Assembly (NCBI RefSeq): GCF_037975245.1
Contig: NC_092565.1
Span: 20,884,999-20,948,998, forward strand
DNA: 64,000 nucleotides
Reading direction: 5' to 3'
DNA from: Apostichopus japonicus
Lineage: Eukaryota > Echinodermata > Holothuroidea > Aspidochirotida > Stichopodidae
Shown here: positions 38,241-51,033 of the stretch, one piece after another
Layout: each line of letters starts with the position of its first letter
Numbering within the stretch: the first letter of the stretch is position 1
Position numbers and translations under genes: made by a program
Notes under the pieces: model-generated
The model's input: the letters and a program-made list of their open reading frames with translations, nothing else
Database searches by the model: none
What the model was told of the DNA's origin: nothing

Positions 38241-40200
38241 TTTATATATCCACATTAGTACCCCAATATATGACTGTTTTGTGACAAGTTAGATATTGAA
38301 ATACTGGGAGAAATTATTCCCTTTATAAGAATCGTACGTAACGTAATGAATTAAAATATTCCTATGAGATTTCTTAATGTATTTAATTAAACCTTTCTTA
38401 TGGTAGGATTTAAAGGACTCACTGAGTGTACCCATGGGAAAAGCGTGATTTTTATAACATACTGTGATAAATAAGTTGACAAGAAATCAACAGTCGCTAA
38501 TTACAGTATCGTATCCTTCCCGGTTGAGTAACATCAATTTATTTAACTTTGAAATATAGCTATCAACATCGGTAATGACAGTCACTGTACTAGCAACAAC
38601 AAAACACAATCTTTTTTTGGCAAAGCGTCTCCGTATTCTTCGATGTGATGATATATTTGGAAATTTGTAAAATATGACTCATTGCTTTATTTTTTGAATT
38701 TCATCAGAATATTAAAAATAGTAATAAAAGCAATTTATACATGGATCGTTCAACTCTCCATCATCTAATTTTTTTCCTTTTTCATTTTACCCGAAAATTC
38801 TTTTATTCGAATACACCCATATTTCAAATCTATGGAAAACGTTCTTGTGTTAAACTATAAGTATTATATTATACTCCTTTATATCTTAATTGGACTACAA
38901 GATTAACCAGTCAAAAGGTCAAAGCAGATTGTTTGCAGCATGGGTTATATCTAGGTTGTTGTATTATATATAGGTTGTAAATATAATATTAGATATAATA
39001 TAATATCTGAATGCACTTAAATTGAGGTTAAATAGAGCACTAAACAGTCACACACAGTCACTTATTATCGTTCATTAATGGTATAGGTTATGGTATTGTA
39101 TATTACGTCGGGTCAATCTCAGGTTAGGAATTTGCCTCGGAAATTGTTTTCTTTTTATAAACCAAGCTAAATCAATTGAAATATATGTGTCACTATCAAA
39201 TAAAATGCTATTAAATTGTTGTCTTTATAATTATGCCACATATAGTACCAGGAAATGAGAAAAAAATTACTCTTTATCTATACAACTATTCCAAGATATT
39301 CATATTATAATAAATAATGCTAACTCTCTTAAATGTTTAAAGCTAACTATATGATGACGTCAGTTAGTCATTTCAGCTCTTAATGTTAATATTATTTCAT
39401 GGTCTTATCAATTCTAATAACTCACAAAATACATGTTTATAAGATAAGAATTCAGAAAATGCACATTTTTATGTACTTCATGGTCTTGTTAAGCATAGTT
39501 TTTGACACCAAATGTTACCGAGAAGAAATCCAGCTTGGGTTTATAACTTTGTAATGAAGGTAGGATAAAGTTAAAACAATCTCAAAACAATACCACCGTC
39601 GCCGAGAATGAGCAAACAAAAAGCTTTGTGGAAGTCAATAATAAGAAATAAATCCTTGAATTGCAACAGGTTTTTCTTCCAAAATTAAAATACATAAATA
39701 AGTATAACTATGTGTAAACAGAATTTAAACTACGTGAAGAAGAGGAACGTCCTTATCACATTCTTAATTCGAAAGACTAAACAGTCCTCTTTGAGAGTTT
39801 TCAGTATGATAACGTATCTGAAGAGTGAATGTTTCTGTTTCCTAAGAGTGACTATACCTACAACGTTAGCTCTAAATAGAACGATAATAATATCATCTAA
39901 GCTTATGGTTATACTCTTTGCGTTAAAGTCACTCTTTGATAATGAGTGAAATTTACTCCTCTAAATAGTGATCTTCCTGGGCACTCTCCAAGAGTGAAAT
40001 TCCACTCGTTTGGAATTAAGGGTGTCTTAAAACTTATTGTGACTTATATATTACATCACTATGTGTTCCAAATACTCGCATCAGGTTAGAATGATACATT
40101 TTATGTTTTTTTAAGAATATCTATGTCATGTATAGTTTCAATATAACCGATAAATATCTTTAAATGTTAGTGTTGATATTTAATTGATAACTTGAGGTTG
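38241..40200. other. Intergenic DNA, nothing recognised
   Basis: AT-rich sequence with no exon-like stretch or repeat that I can name. Confidence 0.45.
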
Positions 40201-40201
40201 A

Positions 40202-40463
<262 letters not shown>

Positions 40464-42009
40464 CATCAGCTCCCCATTGCAGGCCTAAATGTTGATTATC
40501 CATTGGTTTGTAAATTGCAATAATTCAGCCAACAAATATTCGTTTCATTTAATATTTTAAACGGGCATCTCCGGGGACAACATTCAACGACATTTATCCT
40601 TGATAAATTTTTTTCACTTAATTGTAAAATATGTTATTTGAGGCTAGAAAAGCTTTGCATTTTTCCATTGAGTATTTTATTTCATGTGGGAAGTGACGTA
40701 ATTATAATCTATGTACTAAACGTTATAGTTCAGTCACTTTGATTGATGAGCCTTAAATGTCTAGAGAGTCATTTCTCCAAAATTTAAACTTGGTATAAAT
40801 AAACAACTTGGATTTATAACAGTGTCGTTCTTTAAAGGCAAAAAAGGACGTTTGAACTATAAGAGTAAGCAATATAATGTACATGCTGTAATTTGCTTTT
40901 AATAACGTCTTTTTCCTTTCTCATATCAACCACACAATGTATAATTGCTTGATAACTCATTGTGGTGCTGACGAATTTAGGTTTTGTTGAAATCTGGTAA
41001 CAAACGAAGTGTTAACATTCGATCAATTACACGTTTTTTTTTATATTTATATTTTTCATAACCACATGAAGCCATTATCTGACTTTTATTACAATAATTT
41101 CACGATTCAATGCGTTTTCTGTTCAGTTTATTATAATAACTCTGGAAATAATTTTTCGAAAAGAAACGTAGTGAAAGACTTTAATAAAATATTAAAAAGA
41201 AAAAAAAAACATTATTGCATTTATAACAAACGAATGGCCAACTATTTAAGACATTGCACTTTTTCTGCACTGTTTGTAAGAAAATTAATGATAACAATTT
41301 TGAGAAAAGGAACAACATTTTTTCTTCTGTACAAGTGGAATTTTTATTAGAAAAAGACTAATAGAAATCAAAACCTATCTTTGTCTAGTTCAATGAGGAA
41401 TGATCACGTGGTTACATCATTTATTTACTATCTAGTCCGTAACTGATATATTTTTCCTGAATTTGTTACTTATTTCAAAAAAATACGATTTTTTTCCTTC
41501 AAGAAATCATTGAATAAAACTGTCATCCGCGTGATTGCTTCTTAATATAACTTAAGTCTTGAAGTTTTAATCAAACCCAGAATTAATTACTTTCGGAGTA
41601 GAAACTAAGGAATTAAATGAAATTATCGATATGAAGATAACATTCACGAGTAATGAACCCGAAGTTTAGAATCTTTAAATGAATTGCATTGTTTCATATT
41701 TTCTCTCTTGTACGCCCTTCCTCGGGAAATATATGAAATGGGGCACAAAACAAAGTCTAATCTTTATCCAGATGATAAAGTCCATTTCGATGAGCAACGC
41801 CCTAAAAAAGCTAGGGAAGTCTTCTCAGTTAAGGAATAATCCTTCTTTAAAAGTTTGCTGCTTGGAGTACGAGTGTCTGCTTTCTTTTGTTTTAAATCTG
41901 CATAAATATTAACTCTATGCCTTCAAATGACATTTGAACTCTACATAAAAACATTAGGTTTATGTTTTAGTTGTATAATTCATAGAAATGGTTTGAATTT
42001 GCAACAAGT

Positions 42010-42441
42010 TTATGCTGTGCAGGCTTAGAACCCATATTTTGCTAAGGATAAGAAGTACTCGAAAAGGCCCAGAGGAGGGCTACAATAGGATGATTAGTTC
42101 CTTAAAGAGTGTTCCTTATTATAGGCGGTTACAGCTGCTGGATCTCACCACACTGGGGCTTAGGAGGTTACGTGGTGGCTTGATCCAGGTTTTCAAGATT
42201 GTGTATGGTTTTGACAATTTATCCTTCACTGACATTTTCATGTTTGCTAATAGTAGTTGTACCAGAGGTCACTGTCTTAAACTCCAAAAGTCACAAAGTA
42301 GGATTAATATTCGGTATAACTTTTTTCTAATAGGGTTGTGAATGAGTGGAACGGTTTGCCTGAGAAAGTTGTACTTGCAAGTAGTGTGAATGGGCTTAGG
42401 AATGCTTTGGATAAGTACTTTACGCATTGTAATCGGTTCTG
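42010..42441 (+). pseudogene. CR1/jockey-type LINE polymerase C-terminal fragment
   Basis: The first frame reads KGPEEGYNRMISSLKSVPYY, then RRLQLLDLTTLGLRRLRGGL and IQVFKIVYGFD, and later TRGHCLKLQKSQSRINIRYNF. A one-step frame change continues with NRVVNEWNGLPEKVVLAS and LDKYFTHCNRF plus stop. The order 'RRLxxL-L-LxxRRLRGxLIxVFKI ... TRGHxxKL ... R-FF-RVVxxWN-LPExVV' is typical of CR1-like non-LTR retrotransposons at the polymerase end. It is a 5'-truncated, frameshifted dead copy. Confidence 0.85.
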
Positions 42442-42599
42442 AGTGTTTGTGTCTTCAGTTTTTTCTCTCTCATATAGGGTCTTTGATAGGGACTTGAGTG
42501 TCCCTCCTGATTATTTTTTCAACTAAACTAAGCTAAACTAGTACAAGATCGGTGTATTTGTCATCCATTAATAAGTTGTCGTATACATACATTTACATT

Positions 42600-42738
42600 T
42601 ATAGTTATACATATATACATATATATATAAATATATATATATAAACATAAATATATATATATATATTTATATATATAGATATATATAAATATTTATATAT
42701 ATATAGATATATATATATATTTATATTTATATATACAT

Positions 42739-42771
<33 letters not shown>

Positions 42772-42772
42772 G
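42600..42772 (+). repeat. TA-rich microsatellite
   Basis: TATATA interrupted by AAATAT, GATATA and CATATA variants. The minus-strand open frame here is an artefact. Confidence 0.9.
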
Positions 42773-45635
42773 CCTACCGGGAGTGAGAAATACAAAAGAG
42801 ACACAAGACTCAGAATTAATCCATAGCTGTGTGTATTTAGTCTCCGAATGATAAAACAATAGAGCCATTATACAATACACATTAATATTACGTAACAATC
42901 AAAGAACAGAGTGGGAACCAATGTTGAAGATATGAGTCTTTATTCATCAAAAACTCACGAAAACAAAACAAAAATTGAAGATAGCCATTACTTCTCTTAA
43001 TTATTACACAAACTTGCTTCTCGATGGACAGAATTAAGCTCAGAACCAAACGCCCAAAATGATGATTAATTTACAAATAATCTCAATTTCAATTCAGTAA
43101 TTGAAAATAGATAGAAATGAATACTAATTGTCATTGTCAGTTATACACATGCTCGTGAAGAGAGAAAAAACGATGCTTCAAAAAAAAATATCGTCATTTC
43201 TGTTGCTTAAAAGTTCCTCATTTACTTAATACTTTGAATACGACACCTAGACATTTTCATCTAACTTGATTTAAAATTATTCCCGGGGTTTGTAAAACGG
43301 GAAGTGGTATGCTCCAATTAAGAAATTGCGAAAAGTAGAACGAAATAGTTAGATTTCCTTTTTTATTTATCGTTTTGTGATGACGAATTCGAAGTGTTGC
43401 AACTTCAGGGACATTAATAGCGACCACTTAATGGTTGTTTGCTATACCGTATGAGAGAAACACTAAAACATTAAATGTTTATAGTCGAACTAGAAATATA
43501 GATACAGGGGGAAAATGTGAAATCTTTAATCTTGGCTAAACATGATGATTAAAGTAAATTGAATAGTTACGTTATACCTAAATGTACTTTGAATACATAA
43601 TTACTTGGATGTCAAATGTCACGCCGGAACAATCACACCATTATACTGAGTATTCTCTATGCAGAGCATCCAGACAACAGTAAAATATAGGATTCAATGA
43701 CAAAATATGTACTGTGATTGCCATGGTAACTTCGCCATAGGAAGCAAATACTGGCAAAACCCTCCTAAAATGTGAATGTCAATATCTGAAATATTAACGA
43801 ACATTTGGTTTTTATTATAAACACATGCTTGACTCTGTTTGATAGGTTAAAGTAACCTTAAAAAGTTTTCCGAAAATGACCCTACATTGATCAGGCTTCA
43901 CCGTTCAAACACTCTCTAAACGATATGTTGGTTCCAACTTTGGTTGAAAAATAGAGAAGTGTTTTCAATTTGTGTAGTTGATTTGACCAAAGCGGGACGA
44001 ACAGACAGTTAAATGGACGAGGTCGTTATCACAGACAGTTATAAACAGGTGTTCTAAACAGGTGTTCATGAATGAAACCGGATACAAGTGTTCCAAACAG
44101 CTGTTGTAAGCACTATTGTTCTTAACAGGTGTTCTAAACATGTACAGATGTCCCGGATGAAACCAGAAGCAGTGTGTTTCTATAAAGCAGCGTTCTCATA
44201 TTATTCTATCAACTGATGACGGAACATTGTGTAACCTTACGGTTCCGCGACAATTGATAATTTTCGTTTTTTTTTTCTGTTTCAGTCAAACGTTTTTGCT
44301 CTAAAATGTAATTTTTTCTCCTGTATATTATGTTTAATTTCTCTTTAAAAAAAAGGTCAAGAATTTTAAGGACACAATAATTACTTACTTAGCGATTTAA
44401 TGCTGGTAGTATAGCCTATATGATCACTTAAATACACAATAAAATAATCCGTTTTCATTCCAAGCCAATTCTAACGCAGAAACTTGGACATCATCGAAAG
44501 AGAGTAATCAATGAAATGTTATCTTAACTTCTTTTTGTACAATCGTTCATAACTTAAAGAAAATCTAAGAAAACCATAAAATGTACTATTCTGGACATTT
44601 CTTTTCCATAAGAGTTGTTTTTATTTTCACTGAGAAATCCTTTTCGTGAAAATGAAGAAACTACTCTAACAATTTCACAATTGAAGAAGCAAAAAGCTTA
44701 GTTTTCACAAGCTTAATGTATTTGATTATTTCCACAAGTTTGACCGACATATTTGAACGTTTTACATGAGTAAGCTTAGTTAGTAAACCTGCACGAAATA
44801 GTAATTGTACCAAAGTCATCAAAACAAATATGTAAATTTTAGCAAACATAAATCTACGGTTGAAATCAATATTTTGATCCAATCACGATGACGATCTAAC
44901 CCGTCATGATTTTGAAATATTGAAGGGAATATAAAGATATATATCATTTGTGAGGGTCGGATTAACCCGCTCGGATGATCGAAACAAAAGTGGACCCACT
45001 ATAGCCCCCACGGTAGCATGTTTGGAATGATTACACAACTAATGTCATGATTATTGGTTAGGTGTCCGTAGTACTATAACATACTGATATACGGAGAATG
45101 TCTGGAGTTTTAAAGTGATGAGTCATACTATCAATTGTGACTTCATGTGTGGTTATTGATTTTGTGTTGTTTTTCTAAGCATCATCGTTTTTTTTACACC
45201 AATGAAAAAAATCTTCATGATGAAACAATCAAAGACAAACAGAAAGTCATCACAAAACCTTTATGTGAGATCAATAAAACGGTTCGCCTCTAAAATGCTT
45301 TTTATTCTCGCTTTTTTTTTTTTTTTTTGGAGAGAAGATATTAAGTTGATCGGATTGAAGGCATGCAACTTGGTGAAAACATGTCAATTTTTGCGTTGAA
45401 ATATCTTTTCATGAAGAGATTTTTTTTTTAAATTATTCTAAATTCTTTGTCTCGTTGAATAATTTTATCACATGAGACATTGAATCCGTATACAAGCAGC
45501 TTTGGGAAAGCAGCCCACATTTAACAATTTGAAATGATTTTCTTGTACCTGAACTTGATTATTTAGCAAATTGCAAATTGCTTCAACATTTCTTAATCAC
45601 ATCCCCATCACATGTTTTAGAGCAAAGATCTGAAT
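42773..45635. other. Intergenic DNA with minor repeats
   Basis: No gene recognised. A small cluster of AACAGGTGTTCTAAACA-like units lies at about 44040-44145. The rest looks unique and AT-rich. Confidence 0.45.
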
Positions 45636-45639
45636 TTTA

Positions 45640-45990
45640 TTAATTTTTTGTGATATTTGTCAATGCATCTAACAATAACAGGATGAATGACGTCATCAGG
45701 GCACTTCAACTGAAAATGTCTTTTTTTTTACAGAGAAAAAGAATTTGCCTGAAGAAAAAGAAGCAATTTGATAAAATCATGAATGCAGAGAACATTGACA
45801 GCTAAGCAAAACATAAGAAATTAAACAGTTATCAAGAATAAAATCATTAAGATGATCATAATAGCCTAAGCAAAGCTGTGTTCCAACTTTTCTTGACAAT
45901 TTTTTCTCTTCAATATAAGTTTCTCATTGTTTGCCCATAGAATATCCCTTACAGCAATATTAGTAGTATATATATATATATATATATATA
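45640..45990 (+). repeat. Dispersed repeat, copy at 45.6 kb
   Basis: Shares ordered blocks with 18040-18460: TGTGATATTTGT, GGATGAATGACGTCATCA, GGGCACTTCAACTGA, GAACATTGACAGCTAAGCAA and TAAGTTTCTCATTG. It ends near a short TA tract at 45966-45990. Similarity is by eye and the class is not known. Confidence 0.5.
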
Positions 45991-47509
45991 GGAATAACGA
46001 AAATAGTTGCATTTAGAGAGTGGCTGGATCTCGAATGAGATACAAACATTAAAATTAAGTGAGTTATGGAAGTGAAACAGTGATTCCGTCGTAACGTCAA
46101 AGGAATTGTTTTGACTTATCTTGGAAGGCAGGTCGTTCGTGATGTTTAAACCGAATGGTGCCGTAATTTTAGGTTTAATTCCCAGAAATATTCTTTTCCT
46201 TTTCTAAATTTTTCTGTAAAAGATTCGTTTTGGTCAATGGCAAAAATAACACGTTAATTCTCAATCGAATCTATTCTTTGTCTCCACAATGAAATTAAAA
46301 CTAAACCGATACGCGCTGAATGAAACAACGCCAACATATATAAAATTAAGTTATCTATGAAATGTACGGCTGTGTTTTTTTTATGTTTACTTAATTTATC
46401 ATTTTTGTTCATCATACCATGAATAGCCTAAAGGTACAAATATTGTAATTGATAACATATTTTGAATAAAATGACTTCCCTTCTTCAAACAACCGAACAA
46501 AAATCATAAATAAATCAGATTTTTATCTTCATAAATTTTACCGTTCTGAATTTTGAAAACCAAAAGAGAAACTTAATTTCAAGAGTGACGTAACAATATT
46601 AAAGACATGAATATTAATTAGTGAATGACACTAATCATATCTTATGGCTTATCTCTCTCTTTGTCAACTAAATAAAAGTACATTGGGTGGTTTTTCCCTC
46701 ATTCAGTATTTCTTGTTTCCTTTCTTCTTTTTTTCACGTAATCTTGAAAGCTACACTCCGACAAAGAAGAACGTCTTCGAAATAGAATACATCCCTGCAC
46801 AATCCGTCCACGTGACTCGTTCCTAGTGACGTAATCAGTAGATTTTTTTTCTTATAATAAGGCATTTTGGACAATGGAGAATTTTATCGCCGAGCCTTGA
46901 CGCCGATATTTACATCATCTGTAAAGAAATAAGAAAGACTTAATAATTGTTTTATGAAGTACGGTAAGAAATATTATCGCATTAACAAAACCTTCAAGTT
47001 TGTACCAAGTTAATTGACCAAATTTGATGGTTAAATCATTGTTGCCTGAAAGTTATACCAAGCTAAAGTCCAAGCCCCAACCACCCCCCCCCCCCCTCTT
47101 GCCCCTGCCACAAAAGAGGTTTAAGGAAAAGGTATATCAAAGTAAGCATTTGGAATGTTCATATATCAGAATGTTTTCATTAACCAGTGCCCACTTCCGT
47201 ATGTAATTAGATGTCTTATCAACGTTAAGGTATAATCGTTATGTGAGAAATTGGTCCTATGTTACCTTTTTCTTAATAAATGTTTTATGGTACTTTGTGT
47301 GGGTTGGATTATTTTCAACATTAGCGCTGCCGCACATTTTAATGTTGAGATGAAAATGTATACGATATTAGTGGAATGCACAATATTTCAAAGGTTGGGA
47401 TGTTGATTCCAAATTCCCCAGCCCCCCACGTCCCCCCCCCGACTGGTTTGTTAGAAGCATGAACGTTTATGGACGGGCTGAAGGCGTATGAAAATGTTAC
47501 AAAATACTC
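45991..47509. other. Intergenic DNA, nothing recognised
   Basis: AT-rich, with one C tract near 47087 and a C run near 47435. No exon or named repeat seen. Confidence 0.45.
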
Positions 47510-47935
47510 TTACAGTTACACAAGTTGTATATAGATATTTACACAACCGCTGTGTACATAGTGCACATATATAGCAAACGTTGTGTGGCAACTACACAAT
47601 GTTGTGTAAATAAAGTTAAGTAACTGTTGTGTAAAATCGACACAATACCTGTGTGAAAATAACCCATCATTATGTTGAAATATGAACACAAGTGTTGTGT
47701 AAGTTTTACCAAACGCATGTGTAACAGTGATACAACTGTGTTCATTTACTAACACAACAGTTGTGCGGTAAAATCTACCAAAGGTCTGTGTAGGAATGAC
47801 ACTTCATTTTCAATAACTAACACGTCAGACGTGTAATATATAGGAAATGCCTGTGTAAGAATGATACAGCAGTTGTGTCAAATTTGCTATTGCTTGTGTC
47901 ATGGTGACACAAAGTTATATCAAATGTATAGTATT
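47510..47935. repeat. Dense ACACAA/TTGTGT inverted-motif region
   Basis: At least fifteen copies of ACACAA or TTGTGT/CTGTGT occur at intervals of roughly 15-40 bases in both orientations, often facing each other (for example CTACACAATGTTGTGTAA). The open frames here show no recognisable protein. Origin is not identified. Confidence 0.6.
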
Positions 47936-49783
47936 GCTTAACGCCATCTTAGGAAAACATGACACATCAGATGTTTAGGAATCCAGGACTAAGCGGATGT
48001 GTGAATCTAGGCCTATATGGAGTTGAATCCGCATTAAAATGCCTAGTTGCAAAGGACATCAAGAAGAGTTTTGTCAAACCACATCACAACTTATAATTCT
48101 CATATAAGAAAAACAAATAAAATAAGGTTCACAAGTTAACTTTATTTTAAAGACAATAATAAAGAATACAAGCTTCAGTTATCTTGTATACGTCAGTTAC
48201 TACTTAAAATGGTAAAAATGATGTTATTTAAAATGAATCTCAAATACGACAGGTAGCTGAATGCACTGTGCCCGCACACTGCCACCATTCCCATCCCCTT
48301 CAGGACCTTATCTACACAAAACATTGGACATAGCACACGTGGACATTTAACAATGGACAACAGACCCGCACTAAGAGCTTTGTAATATTTATAGTTGATA
48401 GATATTACAGTATCAGTAGCAAAAATACAAGCAGTAAAAACAAAATGTGACGATATGATGATTTTCTAGCCAAATTGGAGTGAAAACAAACATTGGCTTA
48501 TAAAGACCTCCAACTTAACATATTTTGGACAAAAGGAGAGACGTAACAATAAAACACACTGCTTTCAATTCTTTTATTAAACCTTGAAAATAAAACTAGT
48601 GAAAATTTCATTGCATTTGTAAACCTAGTGCACCCTCAAGAATGCATATGAAATGCGGCTTTAAAATGCCTAGAAAATTCATAAGCACAGTTAATGTTTA
48701 CATACCAAAAAATAAAACAGAGTTAACTGGACAAAAGTTGACATGACAGCCAAAATGTCAAATTCGTTTCACCACATTTTCGAATAATACTTATAATTTA
48801 TGAATCTGTATTGGCATCATCTACATTCATTCGTTTCTTTATTTATTTTTTGTGGGTCTCAGGTTTTTTAAAATACCATGTCTTTTTGGAGTCTGGAATT
48901 TTTTGTTTCCAAATTCCATAACTTTCCAGGAATTTTCATGGCCGCGGGAACCCTGATCATTAGTTTAAAGATAAGAGCTGAATATTCAAGCAGCAATCAT
49001 CGTTATGTTTGTAACATTTATCACGGCTGAAAAGAAACAGAGATGTTAATGACATTACAAACTTCAAATTGCAAGAATGACAACAGTCTCAGAAAAAAAA
49101 CCACTCACTATCGAAACCATCTTCTGTCGGCTAATTACTTGTAAATTACTGCAATGTATGGCGAGAGGCTTTGTTGAGGTATAGTATGCAATACTATAGG
49201 GAACTATAGAATAACTAGCTTACCCTTTACTTTGATCACAGTTATCAGTGAGCGTGTTAATGAAGTAAGTTATTTCCTACTGCCTGGAAGCTTGTCAAAT
49301 CTTCTCATACAGATTTACAGGCTGATGTGTGCTCAACATTTAAAACATGGAAAGCCGTGAACAGCAATCTCTCCACAATTATCTGAGACGGCGCTAACAT
49401 ATCACCTAACATAGAGTTCCTTTATAAAGGAACTGTTACATAATGAGAGGGCGTATATGGTTGGTTCTGTTCTTCTTTATTTTCCAATGCCTGAAGGTAA
49501 TGTGGTTTAAGTTTGGTCCAACCTGCAAGTAGAAGAAAGGAACATAATATTTGTAAGATGCTAAACCAGTAAAAAAAAATATACATCAAATCGTTTCAAT
49601 GTCATTATATAGTTTAATTTACAGTCATTTAATCATTGTCTAAGTTTGTCATAATCATTTACAGTGGGCAATTTACAATACTTTATATATACTATAATTT
49701 TATATACTATATTTTGCATATTCATTAATAAACATGTCATGAGACCTGCAGCAGAGATCATGTACTAATTATAGCCAGCATAT

Positions 49784-50027
49784 ATACCAAGTATGACATG
49801 AATCCAACTAGTTGATATATCTTGTTAAAAACTTTGTTTACTGCAAACTTTCTAGACACACCCAGTGATGAATATTAATGACGTTGAATGTACTAAGTAT
49901 ATGCGCATGCATCAGTGATCATACCGTGTATGAAGGTGTCATTTTATTGCAAAATTATTAATATTTTAGAACCTCCAACTCATTAAAATGCATAACGAAA
50001 CCAATAAGACCCATATGCTCAGTATGG

Positions 50028-50103
<76 letters not shown>

Positions 50104-50372
50104 AAGTATGACATGAATCCAACTAGTTGAAATATTGTGTTAATAACTTTATTTACTGCAAACTTTCTAGACACACCCAGTCATGAATATTAATGAGGTT
50201 GAATGTACTTAGTATATGCCCATGCATCAGTGATCATACCGTGCATGAAGGTGTCATTTTGTTGCCAAATTATGAATATTTTAGAACTCATTAATATGCA
50301 TAACGAAACCAATAAGACCCATATGCTCATTATGGCTGATATTTATATACCAAGAATGACATGAATCCAAAG
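49784..50372 (+). repeat. ~310-bp tandem duplication flanking a TA microsatellite
   Basis: Two long units start ATACCAAGTATGACATGAAT and share CTGCAAACTTTCTAGACACA, CATGCATCAGTGATCATACC and ACCAATAAGACCCATATGCT. A third unit begins at about 50349. The pure TA tract at 50032-50100 closes the first unit; the second ends in only TATTTATAT. The units differ by scattered substitutions and small indels. Confidence 0.85.
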
Positions 50373-50724
50373 ATGTCTCCAATACTGGTGTTACATACAT
50401 GCACATAAAGACGTCAGCTTGACTGCCAATGTTCCTATATTGCCATCGGCATATGAACAAAAAAAATGTGCACAAAGAAATGGTCTTTAGACATGACTTC
50501 TATCAACATTTCTACCATCATGCCCGAGGTCATGTTTTTTTCTGTATAAAATATTATTTTAATTGGATAGTTTTGCATTGATCAATTGATCAATGGAAAC
50601 ACGGTTTACTGCCAAGTGATTGATCCTTATTCATTAAAATGTTTAAGTTTTATCATATTTACTGGTTAAATGTCAATGTAGGGATCGGGCTGTATCAGAT
50701 TTGGTACATCTGCTCATTTTCTTA

Positions 50725-51033
50725 CTAGAGGATGACATTCCCATTGGCATGACGTAAGGCAGCACATAAAAAGCAACCAAGTTTGCTCCATCTGTTAAGT
50801 CGAATAGGAATAAAAAACAAATATTTATTATGGTTTTGCTCAAAGTGGAATTTCTGATGTACTATGATATTGAATCCAACAGCAGTTTGTGGTTGTGTAA
50901 TTTTTTTTCTCACAATGTGGACCACACGTTTGTTCTGGACATCATTGGAATCTTCTTTGACTATTCCAGAAGTACACAATTTATTGTTCGATGCATGTGA
51001 CAAACTGTTCACATTAGTAGCATACATTTCCAT
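50725..51033 (-). CDS. Unrecognised 102-codon open frame
   Basis: An uninterrupted ATG-to-TAG frame on the minus strand with mixed, non-repetitive composition, including VVHIVRKKITQPQTAVGFNI and SKLGCFLCAALRHANGNVIL. It has no signal peptide, membrane segment or motif that I know. It lies inside the putative intron of the weak transcript at 49422-51639. It may be a chance frame, an old element fragment or a small gene. Confidence 0.15.
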   Translation of the reverse strand: MEMYATNVNSLSHASNNKLCTSGIVKEDSNDVQNKRVVHIVRKKITQPQTAVGFNIIVHQKFHFEQNHNKYLFFIPIRLNRWSKLGCFLCAALRHANGNVIL

